Assembly (NCBI RefSeq): GCF_029227915.1
Contig: NC_079883.1
Coordinates: forward strand, 28,334,001 to 28,398,000
Direction: 5' to 3'
DNA length: 64,000 bases
Origin: Hydractinia symbiolongicarpus
Lineage: Eukaryota > Cnidaria > Hydrozoa > Anthoathecata > Hydractiniidae
The notes below the pieces were generated by a model. It was not told where the DNA came from. It made no database searches and saw nothing but the letters and a program-made list of their open reading frames with translations. The translations under genes and the position numbers were made by a program. Shown piece by piece: positions 42,473-55,500 of this stretch (positions within the stretch are counted from its first letter, which is position 1; the number at the start of each line of letters is the position of its first letter).

Positions 42473-43379
42473 CGACTAAAAAATTGGTATAAAATTTTTG
42501 ATTACTACAAAATGAAACCGTGTGAAGCCCGTCGGTAATTGACTACTTAGATCGATGACATTGTTCTCTTGGACGAGCTTATATCTGCAAAACTACATCA
42601 CTTGATTGACTAGATGTATTTATTGATTTCTTTTTTTTTGTATCTTCTTGTAGCACGATATGCCTGAAATAACCGAGTTTCCAACAATGGAACTTATTTA
42701 ATAACGTTGTCAGCGCTTCTTGTTTACTTATTTGCTGAGACATTTATAAGTTGTCGGCTTACACTGTTCTTGGAAATTTTTTATTAACCGTCGGTTGCTT
42801 GCATGTGTCACAAGGTCATTCTATCACTAAAGTCGAAAGAGTAGGCTTAATACTTATTTTTGGAGGTTGAATCGAATTTACGCAAGGCGTCAGCTATTTA
42901 GTCAGCTATTCAATTCTCGTCCCCAGAGCTGATTGAGACAGACCTTGCTTTCGAGGTTTCTCTCAAGGTTCTCTGGGAACAACATTGGGAAAATGCCCTT
43001 ACAAGCTCATTTTTTACTAAGAAGTACAATTTGTGACTAAAGTCGGGAAGAACCGCCAAGGAAACAGACTAGAGACATGTCAAGCCACCACTAGTAGATG
43101 AATTTTCATCTGAAAGCACCCACAAGTCATTCAAAGCTGGCCTCGCATTTTCTTTTTAATGTTCCAGCAACGAAGAACCGATTTATTCCCTCTAGAAGGA
43201 CACTGCTTCATGAAAAATTGTTGTAGAGGTGAAGGAGGTGCTTAATATAGATAAAAATTGGTGTCGTCTGTGTATTCTTGTTTGTAGAATTTTATGGAAA
43301 TAAAAGTATATTCCATGACCAACCATCCTCCTCCTCAAAGCCGCTAGCGCTTACTTGACCCACTCTTAAGTCCCTCAAA
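42473..43379. other. Spacer, no gene seen
   Basis: No coding exon or obvious repeat. An AATAAA near 43301-43306 is the first well-placed poly(A) hexamer I see downstream of the DEG/ENaC gene, which would imply a long 3' UTR. Confidence 0.35.
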
Positions 43380-43800
43380 CAGTCGAGGCTCGTTATCTCG
43401 ATCTCTTTATCTCGGGACTGGTGAAAAAGCTCGAGATAACGAAAGTTCGAGATAAGGAGCGTCAATCGTGAAAAAGGTCGAGATAAGGAAAGGTTCCTTT
43501 TCCAACTCCTTTAGAGATTTGCACTTTTTAAACAATTTTTTTACCTCGAGCTTACGCTATATACCAGACATGATGTGTACACAAAGAGAAAATTGTAAAC
43601 ATTTGAAATGTTAATTTTGAGAAAGTTTGAGAAATTCGAAAATTCCAATGTTTTTCTGATCGAATTTTTGTGTAAGATGAAATTCGAAAAATTACAGGAA
43701 ATCGAGATAACGTTATAAAAGGGACTCAAGGGACCATAAAAATTGGTCGAGATACGGAAAAATCGAGATAACGGGTAGTTAAGATAACGAGCGCCGGCTG
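43380..43800. mobile_element. Tigger-type MITE
   Basis: Left end CAGTCGAGGCTCGTTATCTC; right end, reversed, CAGCCGGCGCTCGTTATCTT. Subterminal TCGAGATAACG motifs recur in both halves, as in small pogo/Tigger derivatives. No coding sequence inside. Confidence 0.65.
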
Positions 43801-44429
43801 TATAACGTTAACATCATCTATTTGTCCCATCTTAAAAATATTCACCTCTAGCTATAAATATAATGACCATATATTTCCCTATTTTTCGAAAGAACACAAA
43901 GAAGAATATTTGATACGCCCCTCCCTCCAACGACTCAAAAAGTTATTTAGCCTCCTCCCTTTATTTAGCCCCCCTTCCCCATAAAAAAGTAAAAGTAGTC
44001 AAAGAAATTTGATATTATTCGTTGATTTAAAGTCATATTCAACGATATCCATATGCAGCTTTAATTTTTTCTCCCCAAGTTTTGTTTGCAAAATATCTAT
44101 GGTTTTTTTTACAACGGGCTGTGTATGTTTCAGGCACTATAAGTCTATCTTTTAATTTTCTGAAACCAGTTGATCCGTTTGACGTCCCAGAAGAGGAGCG
44201 GTACATGAAAGACGCAAAACTTCTGTTAGATGTAGTTAACATCTTATATAAATCTTATATAAAACTAATTTAAAAAATAGATATTGTGTTTAAAATTCTA
44301 TTATTTGTTTACCCCCCTCCCTTTATATAGCCTTCCTTCTATTAAGCCCCCCGTCTAAAACCTGTAAAATTAACAACTAACAAGAGGAATTACGTTAAGA
44401 AAGTATCGGAAACTTTTAATATCCCTGGA

Positions 44430-44665
44430 GATTCCATCCTAATGGCTGCCTCTTCCTTCCCTTCGACTGTAATCATGTAACATTACCGCCTGAGATACGT
44501 GTAGCATTGTTCTATTTTGCTTGTCTGCCTCACAAGCTGGTTAGCGGTCAGTAGACGGCACCAAACGGGCTGACAACACAACATTAAAAATGAGCCAGAG
44601 TGGAGACTCGAACCTGGAATCTTATGATTACAAGTCGAAACGTTGCCACTGCACCAATGGACCAG
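44430..44665 (-). repeat. tRNA-derived SINE
   Basis: On the minus strand the 5' end reads CATTGGTGCAGTGGCAACG (box A), an anticodon-arm-like stretch, and CCAGGTTCGAGTCTCC (box B), about 75 bp in all and very tRNA-like, followed by an unrelated body of about 150 bp. A mature tRNA gene is unlikely because the acceptor stem does not close. Confidence 0.7.
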
Positions 44666-44689
44666 GAATCTAGATGAACGCCTGAAGAA

Positions 44690-45910
44690 CTATTACCAAT
44701 CCTTGACATGTTGAGGAGGTACATGAACATCTTCAAGTACAAGCATCAACTCCTCCGACACGAAGCTTCTTTCGGGACCGGCTTACAAATAGGCAAAAAC
44801 ATAACAGTTTCTCTTCCATAAACACAGTTTATAATTTAATACTTCTGTGCCAAGGTATCTTAGGTGAGGTCCAACACACTTTAAGGAAACTATTAAGTCT
44901 GATAGGGAAATTGTGTATAACAGCACCAGCTGCATAAATAGCCTTTAACTGCAGGGATTACAAAAATATGTAATCCGGGCCCAGAAACAGGGAAAGAATT
45001 ACAATGAGGATGTGATGCAACTCTACAGGAATCATTATAGAAAGAAGTGGTGGATAAATATTATAAGATTAGTCCGAGGGAGACATCTAAAACTGGAGAT
45101 GGTTATATACACAGATGCATCTTCTCAATTCCCATCAGAAAACTAAGCAGGGTAATTCAGAGCATCACTTCGATAAGCGAAAGCGTTTGGCAATATTGCC
45201 TACGATAAAAACATTCACAAAGGAGAAAAAATAGGCTCTATATTTGTATGTTGACAACATGGCAGCCTTCTGCTACCTAGTAAAGATAGGGATACAAAAA
45301 TGTGAAAACTTACAAAACAATTGGACCACACTTACTGCAGAATGGATATCAACGTTGCTTAACAAGCAAGCCGACAGGGAATCACAGTGAAAACTCAACT
45401 CCAACGATTAGGAACTACAGTCAGTGTTCGAGAGGCTAAAAACAGGTGGGGCAGGCCAGACAGATTGTTTTGCTTCAAGAATAATGAAAACACTCGAGAG
45501 GTACTCTTCTTAGAACACAGAACTAGACAGTTTTGGGACGAATGCGTTATACTAAAACTGGTAGGGGAAGTATCCAGTCGTTTCAGTCTTCGGAAAGGTT
45601 TCTTCGGAAGACACAACAACAAAGCGTCCAAAAGGCCAGAACAACTTTGGTTCTCAGTTCTAATGGAAATGTTAATAGATCATCCTGTCTTACTTCCAAA
45701 AAGAAATTTTTCTCTTGAGAAACCACCAATACCAAGTACGTCCAGAGAGAAGGAAATATCTGCAGAGGCTTGTACTGCTTCTCCGGGCTTGTAACATGTT
45801 ACAGACATGTTACAAGCATGTACAACTAAGGCTTACGTGGCGTCTTGGAAAGATGTGTTGGTTGGCGTGAACAAAAGCAGATTAATCCCACTGATTCCTC
45901 TATAAATTTC
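44690..45910 (+). mobile_element. DIRS-like retroelement relic (RNase H region)
   Basis: The plus strand has broken frames with retroelement RNase H text: VIYTDASS (near 45101-45124), VDNMAAFCYLVKIG (near 45255-45295), then TAEWISTLLNKQADRESQ (near 45335-45390), and finally PEQLWFSVLMEMLIDHPVLL (near 45640-45700). The last motif precedes the recombinase region of DIRS/Ngaro-like elements. Weak earlier text (LDMLRRYMNIFKYKHQLL) begins near 44700. Stops and frameshifts show it is inactive. The DIRS assignment is from motif memory; BEL/Gypsy is less likely. Confidence 0.65.
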
Positions 45911-46300
45911 TCATATCCTCGAATTTTTAACCAATATGTTACATTTGGTTTGAAATTTTTACTTTAAATCTTTTTTGTTTAGCAATTTCAGCATACCATA
46001 AGCCTGTTGACAACGCACGGATGTTTGGACACTAATGGGTGAATTGATAACATTAGACCCCTCAACCAAGACTGCCGAAGGCTTCTAGGAAAATATCCAT
46101 CATCTTATGATGGATATTTTCTATGAATGAACGGGTCGATAACATTAGTTGCTTTTAGCGAAATTAACTAGATAAAACATTAATATAAAATATTAAAATC
46201 GTATAAAATAAACGGTCTTTATACCGTGTTTAAGGGGGCTGTTTATATGGGAAATATTTCCTCAGGGACCGGGTAAGGGGGAATTTTCACGAAGCGAATT
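45911..46300. other. Spacer upstream of ATG14
   Basis: No coding exon. A short hairpin near 46090-46120 (AAATATCCATCATCTTATGA with its complement) stands out. The rest is unremarkable. Confidence 0.35.
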
Positions 46301-46329
46301 GAGCGGCGAATTCGACAGCGAATTGTATC

Positions 46330-46445
46330 TGAGCATGCGCAGTTTTGTTTGTTTTGATTTTGTATCGAACGCCGACCAAATTAATTGCCAGAATGTGGCA
46401 CCGACCCACTGGATAGTTCCGCTAGCCATTTGTGACGTCGACCGA
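46330..46445 (+). promoter_or_regulatory. ATG14: Putative ATG14 promoter motifs
   Basis: GAGCATGCGCAG (about 46332-46343) resembles an NRF1 site and GTGACGTCG (about 46432-46440) a CRE/ATF site, both within 230 bp of the ATG14 start codon. There is no TATA box. This fits a housekeeping-type promoter; it is inference from motifs only. Confidence 0.35.
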
Positions 46446-46555
46446 CATAAAAGATCTTGCGTATAATAGTTTAGCATATACCATCTTGCACATAACCAGG
46501 ATGGTGGATAAAAAATTCCCCAAAATGAAACCGAAGCTCCAGTTAACATTTTGGC

Positions 46556-49500
46556 ATGTCTAGACCTTTGTCAGTTGCTGTTGAAAGCTGTCCATTATGT
46601 GGTAGAACAAGAAAACAATTTACATGCAAATCGTGCGTAAATTCTGGAAACTTTGTAACATCTAACGGTTGTAATAAAAAGAATAGCAGCAGAAGAGGAG
46701 AAGAAGAAAGGACCAAATGCAGGTTTGAACCTTTATTTAGACTACATTTCCTTTATGCCCAATAGATTCATAGTATCTTAAAATTTATACAGAATAGGTT
46801 TTCTGGTTTCACAAAATGAAATAGAAGATGGAATATATTAGAATGATTTTTGTGTCAAAAGTAAAGCAGGTTTATCGATATGCTTTTGAAGACAATGTGA
46901 TAAAAGAATAAAAGAAACATTGTTGAAATTATCTTCTTTTCTGTTTGAGATTGAAAGTGATGGTACAATCTGGTCTGTGACTCGATCAGGGTTGATTTAG
47001 GGGCCTTCAAAATTTTTTTTGGCCCTGTTAGCTGGATATCGCCTTTAAGATTCAGTTCCCCTCTCTTTTAGTGGTTTTCGTCCATAAAATACACACATTC
47101 GGATAAATCTTGGAAGGCTCAGGGGCGATTTTTTTTCAAACTTCAGACTCCCTCCCACCTTAGCGCTGATATTCTGCTAAGGCCGAAGAAATTTGTACCT
47201 CAGTTTACCGTCGTCTGCATGTCAGGTGTACCATCCATGCGGGAAATTTTCATTATTCATTATTCATTATTTTGCCCCTCCGCCTAGCTAGCTTGAACCC
47301 GACACCCTCGGAGCTCGAACCGGAATTAGAGCGCCGAAAGACAACCTCTGCAGACTGCGACATACCCAAATGAGGCAAGGCTTGATCGCACGACTTTGTA
47401 TGGCACGCATTGGAACATTCGAAATTTAAATTAACAAAAATCGAATATAATCGACAACAGTCGAAAAAATTGTTACCAACACCAAAACTATAAAAAAAAA
47501 CGTGCCTCTATAAACTATATACATCGATAACATTTTTCAAATGAACTCTTCTTTAAATTCTTTCATCACATTTGAAAACATTAAAAAAAAGAACACTTTC
47601 GATCGATTGCGACATCATTCAAAATTACGCAATAGTTTTTTCGAAATAGGAAGCATTGAGTATATTTTATTTCTTTTTTGTGGAACTGTGATGAGTATGT
47701 TCATCATTTATGTATATTGAATTTTTAATTATTTTTCTTATATCTTTATTTTATTATCATTAAATGTTTTACTATACCGGTCAGTAATTTTTATGCGGGG
47801 TTAAAGAATGTGGCTCAGGGGCGACATAAAATCGGAGGGTCGGGAAATTATGACATGCGCAGTAATTTGAGTTGTTGTTGGAAATCCTCAATGATGATGG
47901 TGTGGTTGGTGTGCGAAGCATGTAAGGGGTGTTAGATACTCTTTGAGTGATTACTTCATATTTTCATTCTCTGGGTGGGGGGAAAGTGAAGACAATAATG
48001 AAATTTTTTTAAATAATGAAATTTTTCATGCGGTGGTAAATATACATGCGGGCGGCCGACGGTAAACTGAGGTACGACTTCCTTCGGCCTAATGGGGCCC
48101 AAAAAAATTTTTGAAGGCCCCTTAAAGAGCTTCCATGATATAACACAAGTAGTGAAATACTCACTAAATGCTTGTTTTTTAAATTTTTTGACGGATGCAT
48201 TTGTTTTCGACCATAACAAATTATATATGTTGTAGCTTAAAAGAGAATCCTTTACTTTTTGGGTCGATTGTGTCTTAAAAGAATCCTCGGCAAAGGGCTT
48301 TTTTGTAAGTGTTGAAGGATTTTTCTTCTTTGATTTTGGTTATATATGGGATCAAAACATCTCTCAAGCACATAATTTCCACTCCATTGTTTCAATGTTT
48401 CCCAATGTAAGCCAGGCAAAAAAGGAGGAGATTTAAAAATTTTAAAAATTTGACTTTTGGTAAGGATCCTTGTGTTCTCCCTGGTATAAATCAGCTGGAA
48501 AAGTAGAATATGATCATCTAGGGACTTGCAAAGTGTAACCAGGGTTCGAATTAGCAGTTCGTAATTCGCGATTAATTGCAAATCGAAATGACCTTTTAGC
48601 GAATCACTTTGCGAAGAAAATAATAAAATTGTGAATCGAATATTTTTAAGCAGCTACAGAAATGCTTTTTTAGATCGCATTTTAAAAATTTTAGAATGAA
48701 AAACGGTGATAGAAAAGGTTTGTTAGATTGCATTTTAAAAATTTAAGAACGAAGAACGATTATAGAAGAGCTTCGTTAGATCACATTTTAAAACTTTAAG
48801 AACGAAGAACGGTGATCAGGCCTGAAAATTTGGCAGAAACGATCGTTTTGTTTCCGTGACGTTTCCGCGAATCAATGAAGACAGAAAGGGTAAATTGTTT
48901 TCCTTGGACAATATTTCAATTTATAATAATATTACTCACAATCTTATTCCTACTTTTGGCCTATTTCTCAAAGAGCAAGAATTTTTAATAATTTAAAAGT
49001 TTTGCGTTTAACAGGTCTGCCATTATGAATTGATATACACAAAAATGACAGCGATAAAACACCATGATGACAGCGGTAAAACACCATGAGTCCATAAAAA
49101 AATGCCCTGGCTAGTTGTGTCAGAAAAGGCCAGAATATTTTGAACATGAAGTATATTTCGAAACTTTCACTATGACGCTCTTTTGTTGCTTTTAAGTATT
49201 CTTATTTAGAAATACAACTACGGTGGCTCATTATTCATTGATCTATGCTCAATCTGCTGTTGCCGTTTTCTGATATGGTGTTTTATTATAAACGATATAA
49301 GCCATATGATGTAGCGTTCTTTTAGGGTCTTCGTTTCAGGAGATGTTTCCCATGACCATAAATGCTGTTTGAGTGCCAACATGGTTTATTTATCCATCCA
49401 AATAAATATATAGCAAGAATGCAATATGGGAGTCAGCACAGTGACATAAATTACTTATAATGAAAGGGTAGACATATTGCACTATGGAGTATGTCTTGTC

Positions 49501-52500
49501 AGGAACTTAGGGTGATTATGAAATGATTCCCCACTTATTTATTGATTTAAAGCTAATCGTTATCGTTGTTACCAAAGTCTACTTTGTGGAAACGACAAAG
49601 GGTTTTCATCGTTTATGTCAGCTTCAAATCACGGTAACAATGGATTTCAATTTTCAAGGCCTGGCGATAGAAATGCTTTTTTTTGATTGCCTTTAAAAAT
49701 TTAAGAACAAAAAGCGGCAATAAAAAAGCTTCGTTAAATCGCATTTTAAAACTGTAAGAGCAAAGAACACCGATAGAAAAGCTTTGTTTGATTGCATTTA
49801 AAAATTTTAAGAACGAAAAGCAGCGATAAAAATGCTTTTTTGGATCGAGTTTTAAAAACTTAAGAACAAAGAATGGCCTTTTAGATCGTGATTTTAAATT
49901 TAAGAACAAAAAGCGGCCATAGAAATGCTGTAGATCGCATTGCAAAAACAAAATGTTCTCACAATTAGTGTTTTGATCTATCAAGAATGTCAAAAGTTAG
50001 ATTTTTAGATTTTTTCTTTCTTCGGTTTTGAAATTTAATTTGTTTTCGAAATCTCATCGTGAAGGGAAAAGTCCGTAAAAAGTTTTGCATGTTCAAAATG
50101 ATAACGAAATATTACTAAAAGTTTTTAAAAGTAGCAGCATTAGTTTTTTTAAAATATTTAGACCATTAGATTTGTTGTTTTTTAAAAGAGCTTGTGTTTT
50201 TAGAATATATCGAGATTAAAATCGTGTTACTTTAATTAGTATTTTTGTTAAAAAAAATAAAAATTCAATGGCATTCGCATTTAATTATTTTTTGCGCAGA
50301 GTATTGTTTATAAACAATGTTTCTTGCTATGCTTTGTTTTTAACACGAAGCAATTAGTTTTCACATGATGTGAAAGGGACTCGCTATCCTATTGTGTTTT
50401 TAAATGAAAGCAATTGTGTTTGCAAGTTGAGCTTAGGTGCATGGTTATACATCTACTGTAGTGAAATTATTCAAGAAACAGCATTTTACTAAGACTTATG
50501 TTTGAAACAAACATATTTTTAGTGAAAATGACTTTAACCAGTATACTGTATTTAACTTGCGTTGTAATGTTCACAAAAACTGGTTAAGATGAACCTCTGA
50601 AACAATGATTACATTTTCAATATTTTCTTACAGCATGCTATTTTTTGCAACATTATTTCGGCTATCAGAGACAAGAAAGTTAAAACTGAGAGAGCTGCTA
50701 GCTCAGACACTCAGTTCTCTTGTTTGGAATTCACAAGTTTAAACGTCCCCCACCTGTCTCTAACAAAAAAATAATAACGCAGAAAAAAGTAAAGCTTGCA
50801 GGTCATAAAAAATTACAAATTCTCATCGAAAAACAAGTAGCTACTAATGAACAAGCCAATGGTAATTGATCTACTGTGTTCCCTGGCCACATCTAGATAC
50901 TGGTTCACTTCGTTACAGAGTGCCGAAATTTTTGCGAACTGACTTGACTTTTCTAATTTGAACCCTTGTAATGGTTATGGTTCTTTTATCTGTTGCCCCA
51001 GCACGGGAATATATTTTTCCCCTTTACAGTACCAGCCATTGTAACATAAGTAGCAACAAACTTTGATAGACTACATTGATGATAAACTCATCTGGAATTT
51101 TGTGTTTGAGAGCTTTGTCTTTAATATGAAAAAAGGTGGCGGTTCTGGAAAGGTTTTTGATGAGGGAAAGGGTTGGCCTGATTGTTTTCTGGCATGTGCC
51201 AAGAAAGCTCTCTCAATTTATATAGTATTCAATTCAAGTTCATAAAAAAACATGGCATTTCCTTTATTACAATGTCACATGGGACTGTCTGAATAAATTA
51301 CCTATCTTACTGGCAAAATCAAAAGAGGTAGAGCATCCTATGATTGGTAAATATATTAACAATGTAAAAGATTTTTCACACTTGTGGTGAAAATTGACGA
51401 AAAAAGTGGAGATGCTAGAGATGACAGTGATTGCTGTGTTGACAATATTGCTTTTCAAATGGACACTGTCAATGAAGTTAAAGTATAAACAATATGTGAT
51501 TTGTCATTCCGAGGAGAAGGTTAAGGAGCTTAAAAATTTCAACATATTTGTTCTCTTTTTATTTCTATTGATAAAAACTATACATCCACGACTTATTTAA
51601 AGGCGTATAAAAATTATTTTTAAGAATTAAGGTGAACGGCGAATTTTTTATCGCCAGACATTAATTAATGGAGGGGAAATTTATGCGATAAATAAGTTAA
51701 CAGGGTTTTAATGAACGCAAATTTTCAAAATTGGCGATATTTACTTGCTTCATTATTTTCATATAATAAGGTAGCTTAGTTATGTTACACAAAATCCTTC
51801 ATAATATAGTATTTAAATTAAGATTTTCTGATACATTTCTATTCTCACATGTAGTTAAAAATTATTTTCAGTTCCTTTGCTTCATTGTTCTGTTTATATG
51901 TTGTCTTTCAGTTATGCTGAAAAGTTGAAAAGACTCAAAGTTGTTGTTGCAGTCAGAGATGACTATCATGAAAGGTTTACCATTTTCTTTTTTTTTTGAA
52001 ATTTAAAAAGTAAGAGCAATATCATATTTATGCTATTTATTGTTTCTTATCCATACATTGAATACTTGTGTTATTTAATTTTTTTTATTTAGGATTGTCA
52101 CATTGTTGGGGGGAAAAGGAACCGAAAACCAGGTTTGTTTCCTGGGGTTTCATAGTACCAAACTAGTTTGTTTAAAAACTCTGATGGCGATTTTAAAGGA
52201 AATTAAAATCCTTCGAAAAATTTTTAAAAAATGTCATCATAATAATATATAGTAATAAAATAAACAAATACCTTGGATAGCCACCACCATAAGGAAAATT
52301 AAGAAAATTTAATTTTATGAAAGTTTCTTAATGTTTTTAGTTTGAAGAGAAAGTACTGTTACAAGAAAGAGTCAAGATTCTTCATATTATACTTAAGGAA
52401 GCAAAGAGCCGAAATGAACATGGTGAAGTTGTTTATTGATATTAATTTTTACTTTACTTCAATTATGGTATGTGTAAACTAATATGTTTTCTTTGAAAAT

Positions 52501-55500
52501 TATAATGATCAACTGCTAAGTCAGAAGTATTCTAAATTTATAACCTAATATTATTGAATCCTTCTGGTATTGCTTTAAAAATAACCCAAAAAACCTGAAT
52601 TTAACAGTGTGTAGCGATGGTGTTAGCGACGGCCATAAAAATAATTGCAAAATTCTATTATCCTGAAACAGCTTTCCTTACATGATCATTGCCAACGTTT
52701 CAATTGACTAAATTGAAACGCACAAAATAGGAGATTCCCCTGTGTGCTACATAAAGGTGTGATCAACAAGGTGTGTCATCAACAACATTTAACATTGTCA
52801 ACAAAGTAAAACTCGGACTCAAAATTTCAAGTTAACTGTGAACATCGATAAGTAAACTTTGGCAAGTTCAAAATGTGTGTGTGCTATGCTGAAAGTGCCT
52901 CTTTAAAATATCCCTCTTTGTGCATATTAACTGCTGGCTTGTAGTTGTTACTGTGTGCAATTAAATATACCAGATATTTACATTTTCAGTTTTTCATGAT
53001 GCACACAATTACAAAGCAGACTCATAACAACAACAAAAATAATGCACCTGTGTTTGAAGGTGTAACTGTATTTTTTTTCTAACTAAAACAGACTGATAAT
53101 TTTTTTTTTAATTTTAGCAAAAAAATCTACTGATGACTTATCACTAAAGATATCAGAAAGAAAGGAATTGATCAGTAGAATGATGACTAAAACAGAGAGA
53201 CTAAAAAGTGGTTCTCGTCTCCAAGAAAAAAAGGTAAAAAGCACTAAAAATGCCTTAATATTTACATAAAAACATTTTTGTACAACCATTTTCGTACAAG
53301 GCACCATAAAGCTAAGCATGCATATACAGAAGAAATAAAAACAAAAAACAATTATACTTATGGATATGTTATTGTAAATGTTTTCTTTTGTTTTGCATTA
53401 GGAAAAATTCTTGCAAAACAAGGAGGAATTGCATGTGAAAAATGAAGAGTTAAAGCGTGTGCGAATTAGTCATGTACAAGCTTTAATTACCGACATATTT
53501 CCACTTTCAAAACGTGATGTCTACCCTGCATTTGGAACTCCTCCAAGAACAACAGTGACTGTTGAAGGTTAGAATTTTCATTTCAGATATTTTATTAAAA
53601 TCAAGCAGAATTTAAATTTACTGTAAGGTTCTTGGCTTCCACCTTGACAATAAATGCACTGCAACAGTTCTTCCTAATTAATCTAAAAATATACACCAGG
53701 TACACGTAATCTGAAAATAACAAATAAAGTTCCTAAATATAACTAGAAGTGTCTGTAAAAACCACATTTTCAGAAAGTGTCTTTTTAAAAGGATATTTTT
53801 AAATGAGATGGGTTGGTGATATAATTTTCTATTTTACAGAAAAAAAAGTTTAAATTAATACAATAAATCAGTACAAGAAAGCCTTAGAACACAATAATTG
53901 ACAGTTGAACTTATGGACTGTTTACATGAGAGCAGGACAAGACAATTGCTGGGACAGGACGTTTTTTTTTCATTTTTATTAATAATAATACTAAAAAGAA
54001 CTTCCTGAAACAATATTATCCTGTCCTAATCAGAATCCTTGCTTATTCAGGGAAGGGACAAAAGTCATTCTTGCAATTGCAAAAGTTCAAACTCAAGCTG
54101 CTTATTTTGCCTTTCTATCTGGATACAGGCGTAAATTCAACTATTATATTTGAACAATACCTGGTATTTCAGAAATGTTGCATCAAGTAGAAAATGTTTG
54201 CCTAAAATTGATTTCAGCCTTATGCGGTGAAAGGACATGTAACAATGACGAGAGAGTATTGTTGCCCCTTGTGGTGAAAATGAGAGGCTTTGGTTTGATA
54301 AACGTTGAATCTTGCAAATGAAATATGAATTTTTAAAACTTGTCATCAATGAATTTACGACGGAGTTCTACGTTATGGATGAAGCAATAAAAGATTGCCA
54401 CTAATTTGTTGCATATGGCTAACAAAATTCAATTGAGCATGCATTGTCATGTTGGTGATTTCTTAAATATTCGTCTCAAGGAGTTGCATGATTTAATGAC
54501 TACCTTATTCAGAAGGTATGCAGAGATATATGATGTGAACCTCCCCTGAATTCCCGTGAACACTAAAGCAAATGATTTTCCACGTTCTGCAATTATACAG
54601 ATGCTTAAGCAAGAGCAGATATCAGTGTAAGAAATTTTTTGCAGAGAGGACAAGAACGTAAGGATCTTTAATACCATCTCTCAAAGTCATTAACACCAAA
54701 CAATGTCATCATATCTTAAAAAGGTCTAACAACAGACGCATTATAGATGTCAAACACAGAGATTTGCCCCATTGTTATTCAGCATCAATGGTGGTATGAG
54801 TTGAGAAACAATTGTTTTTGTATCCAGACTAGCTGACATGGTCGCAGAAAGAAGAGATGAAACAAAGGGAGAAGTTGTAGTGTGGCTAAGACGCAAAATT
54901 TTGTTTAGTTTAGTGCGTTCTGCAATTTTATGTCTGTGTGGTTCAAAAAGTTATTCTGTCTGTAGTATGTGTGATGATGTGCTGTTAAATCATTATTCTA
55001 GTTTATGTTGTGTCGTTATAGTAATGTCAACTTTTTAATGGTTTTTGTTATCTTTCCACGTATAACGTCTACGCCATTGTAAAAAAATTATGTAGGTAAT
55101 ATATTGCGCCTGCATATACCTCTTGGCAAATGTTCCGTCCCGTCTCTCATGTTAATGACCTCTAAATTGAAGTATTATTAGATGCAGGATTGTTGACGTT
55201 ATTTTTTGTATTGCGTTTTTAAAAACCTAGTAATGTTCAAGTATGTTTCTTGATTCTTGCAACTCTCTGTGTGTGACATGCAAAGAAAATTATTTTGCAG
55301 TTTTTTTAATTCAAAAACAATATTTTGTCCAATAGAATTTATGGGTGATGTAATCTCCGAAAGTCTATCAACAACAGAGAAAGAGTTAGAAGAAGCAACA
55401 AGAACTGTGCATGTGGGTGGGCGTTGGATATCACAAAATTCAGTAGAAACCGAACACACTATTATCGATGTTGGGATGCCATCAACTGCAGATTTTATAA

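Noticed and set aside
44590-44665. Functional tRNA gene on the minus strand
   Set aside because: Boxes A and B are present, but the acceptor stem does not pair and an unrelated body follows, so a SINE is the better reading.
46262-46549. 95-aa minus-strand ORF upstream of ATG14
   Set aside because: It overlaps the likely ATG14 promoter region, has no recognisable domain and lies divergent to a gene whose first exon is clear.
46556-46722. UVRAG as identity of the 46-59 kb gene
   Set aside because: UVRAG has a C2 domain and lacks the N-terminal CxxC pairs and the C-terminal BATS helix seen here.
49613-49993. 126-aa minus-strand ORF
   Set aside because: It spans the 55-bp repeat array; the repeating peptide (FLKLDPKKHFYR, FLKAIKKKHFYR) reflects the DNA repeat.
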